A stretch of 12,404 nt of DNA from Actinomycetota bacterium (GTDB lineage Bacteria; Actinomycetota; Thermoleophilia; Gaiellales; Gaiellaceae), in assembly GCA_013813345.1 (NCBI GenBank), contig JACCRW010000457.1, positions 1-12,404 on the forward strand. The letters are read 5' to 3'. This document shows positions 6,777 to 12,404 of this stretch, piece after piece. Position numbers and translations under genes: made by a program. Within the stretch, counting starts at the first letter, position 1. Each line of letters begins with the position of its first letter. The notes beneath the pieces were generated by a model that was not told where the DNA came from, did not search any database, and worked only from the letters and a program-made list of their open reading frames with translations.

Positions 6777-7508
6777 GTGTTCGAGATCGGAAACAGCCTC
6801 CGCGAGGCTCGCCTTCGCCAGCAGCTCGAGCTGCCCCAGGCCGAGCACGGGACGAAGATCCGCGCCAAGTACCTGCGCGCGCTCGAGGAGGACCGCTTCG
6901 AGGTGCTGCCCTCCCACACCTACGTCAAGGGCTTCCTGCGCTCCTACGCCGACTATCTCGGGCTCGACGGACAACTCTACGTCGACGAGTACAACTCGCG
7001 CTTCGTCGCCGGAGACGAGGATCTGCCGCTGCGCACGAGACGCGTCCCGGCAGACCGGCGCCGGCGCCACGACCGGCGCGAGTCGAACGTCGTCCTGCTC
7101 GCACTCGTCTCGATCGGCGTCCTCACCGCGCTCGTGATCGCGGCCTGGCGCTTCGGCGGCGCCGAGCCCCAGGACGTCCAGGGCCTGCAGCCGGCTCCGA
7201 CAACGCCCCGGACGGCTCCGGCGCCCGCCCGCTCCGGCACGGCACGGCTCGAGGTGATCGCGACAAGGGGCGATTCGGTCGTCGTCGCCCGTCGCGGCAG
7301 CGCGATCGGCCCGGTCGAGTACAGCGGCACCGTCGAGCGGGGCCAGAAGCAGCGTTTTGTCGGCAAGCTCCTCTGGATCCGGGTCGTCTCGCCCCAGAAC
7401 GTGATCGTGAGGAGGAACGGCAACCGGATCAAGCTCCCGGCAGCCGCGAAGAGCCCCCGCGGCGTCTTCGTGACCGCCAAGCGCATCTTCGTCGCCGATT
7501 CGTCCTGA
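6777..7508 (+). CDS. RodZ-like HTH/transmembrane protein (HTH_25 + DUF4115)
   Basis: 243 residues. The open frame runs further upstream, but the GTG at 6777 yields the canonical RodZ N-terminus (FEIGNSLREAR) and sits six bases after a -10-like element, so I choose it over longer starts. Residues 1-75 form the cytoplasmic helix-turn-helix domain (ending in ...TYVKGFLRSYADYLGLD), then a basic linker, a single transmembrane helix (about 105-124), a Pro/Ala/Thr-rich stalk (138-152) and a C-terminal beta-rich DUF4115-type domain (155-243). In rods, RodZ links MreB to the wall-elongation machinery; in actinobacteria without MreB the role of such proteins is less clear. It lies six bases upstream of cinA. 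In many Gram-positive genomes pgsA stands between these two genes, and it is absent here. Confidence 0.88.
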   Translation: MFEIGNSLREARLRQQLELPQAEHGTKIRAKYLRALEEDRFEVLPSHTYVKGFLRSYADYLGLDGQLYVDEYNSRFVAGDEDLPLRTRRVPADRRRRHDRRESNVVLLALVSIGVLTALVIAAWRFGGAEPQDVQGLQPAPTTPRTAPAPARSGTARLEVIATRGDSVVVARRGSAIGPVEYSGTVERGQKQRFVGKLLWIRVVSPQNVIVRRNGNRIKLPAAAKSPRGVFVTAKRIFVADSS

Positions 7509-7514
7509 GGCCGC

Positions 7515-8804
7515 GTGAGTAGCCGCCGGCCACGCGCGGTTGTGGTCGTGACGGGAAGCGAGCTCGTGCGCGGCGAGCGAACCGATCTGAACGGCCCCTT
7601 CCTCGCGCGCTCGCTGCTCGCGCTCGGGCTCGAGCCGGCCCGGATCGAGATCGTCGGCGACGATCCGAACGAGCTCGAGGCGGCGGTGCGCGTGGCGGTC
7701 GCGGACGCCGAGCTCGTCGCGATCTCGGGCGGGCTCGGGCCGACCCACGACGATCGCACCGTGGAGGTGGTGGCGCGCGTCGCCGGGCTCGAGCTCGTTG
7801 TCCGGCCAGAGCTCGAGCAAGAGATCGAGGCTGTCTCACGGGAAGTTGCCGAGCGGATGAAGCGCGACTACCCCGACTTCGCCGGCGGCGTTCGCAAGCA
7901 GGCCACCGTTCCGGACGGGGCCATCGCCCTCGGCCTCGCGGGGACGGCGCCCGGCCTCGTCGTCGAGATCGGGAGAACTCCCGTCGTCGTCCTGCCGGGC
8001 CCTCCTCCAGAGTTGCAGCGGCTCTGGCCGAACGCGCTCACTACGCCGCCGATTCGGCGCGTCCTCGACGGCGGTGTACCGCCGCTGCGGCGGACGCTCC
8101 GCCTCTTCGGCGCCGGCGAGTCGATGGTTGCGCAGGCGTTCGCCGAGGCGGGCGGCGATGGTGACGGAGTCGAAACGACGATCTGTGCCCGAGACTTCGA
8201 GGTCGTCGTCGAGATCCTGGCCGAGCCGGCCGCCGAGAAGCGCGCCGAGGAGCTCACCTCGGCGCTCGGAGCCAGCCTCGAGCGGTTCCTCTATTCGGAC
8301 GACGGCCGCACGGTCGAGCAGGTCGTGCTCAATCTCTGCCACGAGCGTGGCCTGACGCTCGGGACCGCCGAGTCGTGTACCGGTGGGCTAATCGTGGCGC
8401 GGCTGACAGCGGTGCCCGGCTTCAGCGCGACGACGCTCGGGGGGATCGTCGCCTACTCGAACGAGCTGAAGGAGCGCGAGCTCGGCGTCTCGGCGGAGCT
8501 GCTCGCCGAGCAGGGGGCCGTCTCGGCGGAGGTCGCCGAGGCGATGGCCAACGGTGCTCGCGGGCAACTCGGCGTGGACGTGGCCGTGGCGGTGACGGGA
8601 GTGGCGGGCCCGGGAGGCGGGACCGACGAGAAGCCGGTCGGGCTCGTCTACCTCCACGCCGTCACGCCGTGGGGCGGCAAGGGCTCCTCGTTCAGCTTCC
8701 CCGGCGACCGGGACTCGATCCGGCGCCGCTCTGTCGTCGCCGCGTTGCACCTCGTCCGGCGGCTCCTGACCGAAAAGCGTGACGAAGGCGGCACAGATCC
8801 GTGA
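7515..8804 (+). CDS. cinA: CinA, competence/damage-inducible protein with PncC-like C-terminal domain
   Basis: 429 residues with both classical domains. The N-terminal COG1058/MoCF-like domain (about 7-170), linked in other bacteria to ADP-ribose or FAD pyrophosphatase activity, has VTGSELVRGE (12-21), GGLGPTHDDRT (72-82) and VVLPGPPPELQ (158-168). The C-terminal NMN-amidohydrolase (PncC-like) domain (about 265-423) has GTAESCTGG (283-291) with the likely nucleophile Ser287, and VTGVAGPGGGTDEKPVG (360-376). The usual NTN after the first motif is replaced by TDLN. The start GTG follows the rodZ-like stop by six bases, with GAGG (7507-7510) as a weak Shine-Dalgarno. cinA next to recA is a widely conserved arrangement and the genes are co-transcribed in some competent bacteria; here a separate recA promoter is suspected. 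Confidence 0.96.
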   Translation: MSSRRPRAVVVVTGSELVRGERTDLNGPFLARSLLALGLEPARIEIVGDDPNELEAAVRVAVADAELVAISGGLGPTHDDRTVEVVARVAGLELVVRPELEQEIEAVSREVAERMKRDYPDFAGGVRKQATVPDGAIALGLAGTAPGLVVEIGRTPVVVLPGPPPELQRLWPNALTTPPIRRVLDGGVPPLRRTLRLFGAGESMVAQAFAEAGGDGDGVETTICARDFEVVVEILAEPAAEKRAEELTSALGASLERFLYSDDGRTVEQVVLNLCHERGLTLGTAESCTGGLIVARLTAVPGFSATTLGGIVAYSNELKERELGVSAELLAEQGAVSAEVAEAMANGARGQLGVDVAVAVTGVAGPGGGTDEKPVGLVYLHAVTPWGGKGSSFSFPGDRDSIRRRSVVAALHLVRRLLTEKRDEGGTDP

Positions 8805-8807
8805 CGA

Positions 8808-8820
8808 AGCTGTATCAGCT
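8808..8820 (+). promoter_or_regulatory. Dyad AGCTG-TAT-CAGCT upstream of recA, possible operator
   Basis: A perfect 5+5 base inverted repeat around TAT, starting four bases after the cinA stop. If transcription starts at 8840 the dyad covers about -32 to -20, between the -35 and -10 positions, where a repressor site would be effective. It does not match the actinobacterial LexA box (GAAC, four bases, GTTC), and no such box is seen between cinA and recA. A short dyad of this size can occur by chance. Confidence 0.3.
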
Positions 8821-8827
8821 CGGCCGC

Positions 8828-8839
8828 TAGCGTTGCTCC
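8828..8839 (+). promoter_or_regulatory. Putative leaderless promoter (-10 TAGCGT) upstream of recA
   Basis: TAGCGT (8828-8833) fits TANNNT and is followed by six bases (TGCTCC) and an ATG at 8840, the same geometry as at 2399 and 6765. The ATG opens a 22-codon ORF that runs into the recA start. A -35 is not obvious: GTGACG (8801-8806) is the nearest resemblance but gives a spacer of 21 bases. Confidence 0.42.
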
Positions 8840-8908
8840 ATGCCGTCCGATGCCACTGCTTTGCTTCTCTGTCTGCTCGATCACCAAGCTTGGGAGGATG
8901 AAGGATGA
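8840..8908 (+). CDS. Candidate 22-residue leader peptide of recA
   Basis: A short ORF that begins MPSDATALLLCLLDHQ and ends AWEDEG. It starts exactly six bases after a TANNNT element without any Shine-Dalgarno, as a leaderless mRNA would. Its TGA (8906-8908) overlaps the recA ATG (8905-8907) as ATGA, and recA's Shine-Dalgarno GGGAGG (8892-8897) lies within its last codons. If translated, ribosomes would pass over the recA initiation region and terminate on its start codon, coupling recA synthesis to the leader. No known family is recognised. The ORF is short enough to arise by chance; the support is the coincidence of promoter geometry and stop/start overlap. Confidence 0.4.
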   Translation: MPSDATALLLCLLDHQAWEDEG

Positions 8909-9987
8909 ATCGCGAGGAAGCTCTCGACGTCGCCCTCGGGCAGATCGAGCGTACGTTCGGGAAGGGGTCGGTCATGAAGATGAGCGACTCCGCCCAGGTG
9001 TCGATCGGGGCGGTCTCGACCGGCTCGCTCTCGCTCGACCTCGCTCTCGGGATCGGCGGGTTGCCGCGCGGCCGCGTCGTCGAGATCTTCGGCCCCGAGA
9101 GCTCCGGGAAGACGACGCTCGTCTACCACGTGATCGCCGAGGCACAGCGGCGGGGCGGGATCTGCGCCTTCATCGACGCAGAGCACTCCATGGACCCGAC
9201 CTACGCCAAGAACATCGGCGTCAACGTCGACGAGCTGCTCGTCTCGCAGCCCGATACCGGCGAGCAGGCGCTCGAGATCACCGAGCTGCTCGTCCGCTCG
9301 GGCGCCCTCGATGTCGTCGCTGTCGACTCCGTCGCCGCGCTGACGCCGAAGGCGGAGATCGAGGGCGAGATGGGCGACACCCACGTCGGCCTCCAGGCAC
9401 GGCTGATGAGTCAGGCGCTGCGCAAGCTCGCCGGCACGCTCAATCGCACCGACACGATCTGCCTCTTCACGAACCAGCTGCGGGAGAAGATCGGCGTCAT
9501 GTTCGGGAGCCCCGAGACGACCCCGGGCGGACGAGCGCTCAAGTTCTACTCGTCGGTCCGCTTGGACATCCGCAGGATCGAGACGCTCAAGGACGGCGCA
9601 GAGGCCTACGGCAACCGGGCCCGCGTCAAGGTGGTGAAGAACAAGGTCGCGCCGCCGTTCAAGCAGGCCGAGTTCGACATCATCTACGGGAGCGGGATCT
9701 CCTGGGAAGGCACGGTGCTCGAGGTCGGGATCGAGCGCAAGATCGTCCAAAAGGCGGGCTCCTACTTCAGCTTCGGCGACGAGCGCCTCGGTCAGGGACG
9801 GCAGAATGCCGCGGCGTTCCTGAGGGAGCATCCGGATCTCGTGCAGCAGATCCTGGCCCGGATCCAGGCGGAGGCTCCGGCCGAGCAGATCGTCTCGGCA
9901 CGCCTCCTTCCGAGCCTCGCGGCCGAGCAGGCCGCCGCGAAGGTCGACGAGCAGATCGAAGGCGACGTGAAGGCATCGGCCGCGTAA
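8905..9987 (+). CDS. recA: RecA recombinase
   Basis: 360 residues, the DNA-strand-exchange ATPase of homologous recombination and co-protease for LexA-type repressors. Walker A GPESSGKT (63-70), Walker B VVAVDS (137-142), catalytic Glu region FIDAEHSMDP (89-98, where EHALDP is more usual), and loop L2 with the TNQLREKIGVMFGSPETTPGG block (189-209) are intact. A C-terminal tail (about 335-360) is rich in Ala and acidic residues. No intein interrupts it. The ATG at 8905 has GGGAGG at 8892-8897 seven bases upstream; an out-of-frame ATG at 8898 is closer to that site but opens no credible gene. recX begins eight bases after the stop, so the two form an operon. Confidence 0.99.
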   Translation: MNREEALDVALGQIERTFGKGSVMKMSDSAQVSIGAVSTGSLSLDLALGIGGLPRGRVVEIFGPESSGKTTLVYHVIAEAQRRGGICAFIDAEHSMDPTYAKNIGVNVDELLVSQPDTGEQALEITELLVRSGALDVVAVDSVAALTPKAEIEGEMGDTHVGLQARLMSQALRKLAGTLNRTDTICLFTNQLREKIGVMFGSPETTPGGRALKFYSSVRLDIRRIETLKDGAEAYGNRARVKVVKNKVAPPFKQAEFDIIYGSGISWEGTVLEVGIERKIVQKAGSYFSFGDERLGQGRQNAAAFLREHPDLVQQILARIQAEAPAEQIVSARLLPSLAAEQAAAKVDEQIEGDVKASAA

Positions 9988-9995
9988 GCCGTTCG

Positions 9996-10586
9996 ATGAA
10001 GAAGGTCACGTCCCTGCGCCCGGCGGGGTCGGGCCACGTCACGGTTGAGCTCGACGGTGTCCCATGGCGGCATCTACCGGTCGAGGCTGCGGTGCGCGTC
10101 GGTCTTGCACCCGGGGTCGCGCTCGATCGAGCACGAGCGCGAGCCCTTGGCCGAGAGCTTCGACGGCTGCGATCGCTCGGTACCGCAATCGGTGCGCTGC
10201 GCGTCCGCGATCGATCCGCGGCTGAGCTGACCTCGCGACTCGACGCCCGCGGCGTCGCGCCGGCAGACCGCGCCCGCACGCTCGAGACCCTTGCTCGGGC
10301 CGGACTCGTCGACGACGAGCACTTCGCCTGCACCCGCGCTCGCTCGCTCGCAGCGCGAGGCAACGGCAACGCCCTGATTCGCCACGATCTCGAGCAGCGA
10401 GGCGTGCCGGCAGCCGAGATCGAGACGGCCATCGAGGCCCTCGAGCCCGAGTCGGAGCGTGCCGCACGCGTCGCCGAGCGCCGCGGGTTCTCGACGCGCA
10501 CGACCCGGTACCTGGTAGCGCACGGGTTCGCCGAGGACGTGATCGAGGGAGCCGTTGCGTGGGACGACGCGGAAGGGGTAGGATGA
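9996..10586 (+). CDS. recX: RecX, regulatory protein of RecA
   Basis: 196 residues from the ATG at 9996. The frame stays open upstream through recA in another frame, but that part is a shadow. RecX binds in the groove of the RecA filament and modulates its assembly and ATPase. The three-helix repeats are visible: ALRVRDRSAAELTSRLDARGV (67-87), then LARAGLVDDEHFACTRARSLAARGNGNALIRHDLEQRGV (99-137), which holds the family core LxDDxxFA and the GxxxIRxDLxxRG pattern, and a third, shorter one at about 150-190. The start follows the recA TAA by eight bases with no Shine-Dalgarno, so termination-reinitiation is likely and would keep RecX below RecA in amount. Length is in the normal RecX range. Confidence 0.92.
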   Translation: MKKVTSLRPAGSGHVTVELDGVPWRHLPVEAAVRVGLAPGVALDRARARALGRELRRLRSLGTAIGALRVRDRSAAELTSRLDARGVAPADRARTLETLARAGLVDDEHFACTRARSLAARGNGNALIRHDLEQRGVPAAEIETAIEALEPESERAARVAERRGFSTRTTRYLVAHGFAEDVIEGAVAWDDAEGVG

Positions 10587-10821
10587 CGGGGCTTCCATCT
10601 GACGTTTTTCCTGCATAGCGCGCGTTTTTCCGAAGCCGATCGAAATGACGACGAATCCATTGAAATCAAGGGCATCCGGCGAGTCGAAGGAGACGCCGGC
10701 GTTCGCCTGAGCTGACGCGCCGAGAACCGGAGCGGGGCCTGCGGGCCGGCGCCGGATGTGAGCAGCCGCCCACCCTGGAGGTGCGCGGAAATCGAACCCC
10801 TCCCCGGGAGGTCGGGCGATC
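10587..10821 (+). promoter_or_regulatory. 235-base recX-rny spacer, possible structured 5' leader of rny
   Basis: No recognisable gene. The first 90 bases are clearly more AT-rich than the flanks. Seen here are the direct repeat CGTTTTTCC (10603-10611 and 10623-10631, period 20) inside the loop of a 6-bp stem GGCTTC/GAAGCC (10590-10595 with 10632-10637); a hairpin at 10676-10699 (CCGGC, two-base bulge, GTC, loop GAAGGA, GAC, GCCGG); the palindrome CCGGCGCCGG (10746-10755); and two short ATG ORFs of 11 and 21 codons. No TANNNT promoter precedes the rny start. It may be a promoter plus long untranslated leader, or simply spacer. Confidence 0.35.
10777..10811 (+). promoter_or_regulatory. Competing pairings around the rny Shine-Dalgarno
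   Basis: CCTCC (10799-10803) can pair with GGAGG of the rny ribosome-binding site (10807-10811), giving a tight 5-bp hairpin with loop CCG, or with an upstream GGAGG (10777-10781). The two pairings exclude each other, so the leader could in principle exist in a closed and an open state. The Shine-Dalgarno GGGAGG (10806-10811) is ten bases from the ATG at 10822. In GC-rich DNA such short complements are common, so this is only suggestive. Confidence 0.3.
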
Positions 10822-12321
10822 ATGCTCACGGTCATTGCGGCGCTCGTCGGACTCGTAGTCGGAGTCGCGCTTGCGGCTGCGTACTTGCTGCTGCGCAGCG
10901 GGTCGCGCGTCCACGTGGTCGAGCGGGAGGCCGAGGCGATCCGTCGCGAGACCCAGATCGAGGCCCGGGAGAACGCGGTCCGGCTGCGCTCTGAGATCGA
11001 GGACGAGGTCCAGACACGCCGGCTCCAGATCGCGAAGGTCGAGGAGCGCGCCCAGGCGCAGGAACGTGAGCTCACCCAGAAGCAGACGGAGACCCTTCGC
11101 CGCGAGCAAGGGCTCAACGATCGCGAGACTCACGTTCGTGAGCTCCAAGACGAGCTCAAGGCGGCGAAGAACGAGGCTGTGAAGGAGCTCGAGCGCGTCG
11201 CCGGCCTCACCGTCGTAGATGCCAAGCGCCACCTCCTCGAGCGCTCAGAAGACCTGATCCGCCACGAGCTCGCTCGCACCGTGCGTCAGCTCGACGAGGA
11301 AGCCCGGGTCGAGGCGAAGCGCCGCGCCCGGAACCTGGTCGCAGACGCGCTCCAGCGCGTCGCGGCAAGCCACACCGCCGAGACCACGGTCACGGTCGTC
11401 GAACTGCCCTCCGACGACATGAAGGGACGCATCATCGGTCGCGAGGGACGCAACATCCGCGCGCTCGAGCACCTCACCGGCGTCGATTTCATCATTGACG
11501 ACACCCCGCAAGCCGTAGTCCTCTCCTCCTTCGACGGGATCCGGCGCGAGATCGCGAAGATGACGCTCCAGAAGCTGATCGAGGACGGGCGGATCCATCC
11601 GGCCCGGATCGAGGAGATGTACTACGGCTCGAAGGCGGAGCTCGAGGAGCATGTCCGGCTCGCGGGGGAGCAGGCGGTTTTCGAGGCGAACTGCGGCGAC
11701 CTGCACGAGGAGGTCGTGAAGGTGCTCGGTCGCCTCCGTTACCGGACGAGCTACGGCCAGAACGTGCTCAAGCACACGCTCGAGGTCGTCCATCTGGTCG
11801 GAATCATGGCGAGCGAGCTCGGCGCGAGCGTGAAGACGGCGAAGCGCGCGGCGCTCCTCCATGATTTGGGCAAGGCGATGACGCACGAGGTGGAGGGCTC
11901 GCACGCGCTGATCTCGGCGCAGTGGGCGAAGCGCTACGGGGAGAGTCAGGGCGTCGTCCACGCGATCGAGGCGCACCACCACGAGGTGCAGCCGCAGACC
12001 GTCGAGGCCGTGCTCCTGATCGCCGCCGACGCGATCTCGGCGTCGCGACCCGGCGCGCGCGGAGAGAGCCTCGAGCACTACATCAAGCGTCTCGGCGCAC
12101 TCGAGGAGCTCGCGACGCAGAAGCCCGGGGTGGCGAAGGCCTACGCGCTCCAGGCCGGCCGGGAGATCCGGGTCATGGTCGAGCCGACCGAGGTCGACGA
12201 CGACGCGGCGATCCTGCTCTCGCACGAGATCGCCCGAGAGATCGAGGATCAGCTCGAGTACCCCGGCCAGGTGAAGGTGATCGTGATCCGCGAGAGCCGC
12301 GCGATCGAGGTCGCCAAGTGA
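10822..12321 (+). CDS. rny: Ribonuclease Y, membrane-anchored endoribonuclease
   Basis: 499 residues, slightly shorter than the usual 510-520. Order: one N-terminal transmembrane helix (about 2-24); a long charged coiled coil (about 30-185, rich in Glu, Arg, Gln and Ala); a KH RNA-binding domain with GRIIGREGRNIRALE (202-216); an HD phosphohydrolase domain with the metal-binding pair in LLHDLGKA (345-352; His347, Asp348) and EAHHHEV (383-389); and the conserved C-terminal part ending in VKVIVIRESRAIEVAK. It starts mRNA decay by single-strand cleavage at the membrane in Bacillus and Staphylococcus. All catalytic motifs are present and the C-terminus is complete. It lies 235 bases after recX and probably forms a separate transcription unit. 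Confidence 0.97.
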   Translation: MLTVIAALVGLVVGVALAAAYLLLRSGSRVHVVEREAEAIRRETQIEARENAVRLRSEIEDEVQTRRLQIAKVEERAQAQERELTQKQTETLRREQGLNDRETHVRELQDELKAAKNEAVKELERVAGLTVVDAKRHLLERSEDLIRHELARTVRQLDEEARVEAKRRARNLVADALQRVAASHTAETTVTVVELPSDDMKGRIIGREGRNIRALEHLTGVDFIIDDTPQAVVLSSFDGIRREIAKMTLQKLIEDGRIHPARIEEMYYGSKAELEEHVRLAGEQAVFEANCGDLHEEVVKVLGRLRYRTSYGQNVLKHTLEVVHLVGIMASELGASVKTAKRAALLHDLGKAMTHEVEGSHALISAQWAKRYGESQGVVHAIEAHHHEVQPQTVEAVLLIAADAISASRPGARGESLEHYIKRLGALEELATQKPGVAKAYALQAGREIRVMVEPTEVDDDAAILLSHEIAREIEDQLEYPGQVKVIVIRESRAIEVAK

Positions 12322-12322
12322 G

Positions 12323-12404
<82 letters not shown>

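Noticed and set aside
8850..9995. Long in-frame extension upstream of recX, suggesting a fusion protein
   Set aside because: It runs through recA in a different frame and has no family similarity; the recX homology begins at the ATG at 9996, eight bases after the recA stop.
10672..10710. tmRNA tag-like reading frame ending GESKETPAFA
   Set aside because: No tmRNA acceptor ends, T-arm or pseudoknots can be assembled within the 235-base spacer.
10787..10800. tRNA or tmRNA T-arm-like sequence on the minus strand (GGGGTTCGATTTCC)
   Set aside because: The five-base stems around the TTCGATT loop do not pair and no D or anticodon arm is found nearby.

Overview
This is a high-GC, densely coding contig end with every supported gene on the + strand. 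The gene content (rodZ-like, cinA, recA, recX and RNase Y in a row, with very high G/C at third codon positions) suggests an actinobacterial lineage, possibly a Thermoleophilia-type one (Gaiellales/Solirubrobacterales). That placement is inferred from gene order and composition; no marker-gene tree was made.

Region 1 (about 1-6744) is a complete basic-membrane-protein (BMP) type ABC importer locus, resembling the purine-nucleoside systems NupNOPQ of Bacillus and PnrA of Treponema. It has two tandem BMP-family binding proteins, the second a lipoprotein and the first lacking the lipobox cysteine. These are followed by a double-domain ATPase and two BPD_transp_2 permeases joined by ATGA overlaps, and then a small three-helix membrane protein (DUF4190-like). 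A strong hairpin with a UNCG-type tetraloop separates the two binding-protein genes, and the ATPase gene appears to have its own leaderless promoter.

Region 2 (about 6745-10586) holds a RodZ-like HTH/transmembrane protein, CinA (competence/damage-inducible, PncC-like C-terminal domain), RecA and its modulator RecX. Region 3 (10587-12321) is a 235-base spacer followed by RNase Y, the membrane-anchored endoribonuclease. The last 81 bases are a pure G run, almost certainly a sequencing or assembly artefact.

The gene families are ordinary. The most interesting signal is in how they are started. Three loci share the layout TANNNT, six bases, start codon, with no Shine-Dalgarno sequence: the ABC ATPase (GTG 2411), the RodZ-like gene (GTG 6777) and an unannotated 22-codon ORF (ATG 8840) directly upstream of recA. 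The stop codon of that short ORF overlaps the recA start as ATGA, and recA's Shine-Dalgarno lies inside it. This suggests that recA is translationally coupled to a leaderless leader peptide. The second notable point is the binding-protein paralogue that keeps a lipoprotein-like signal peptide but has Thr exactly where its neighbour has the lipidated Cys.
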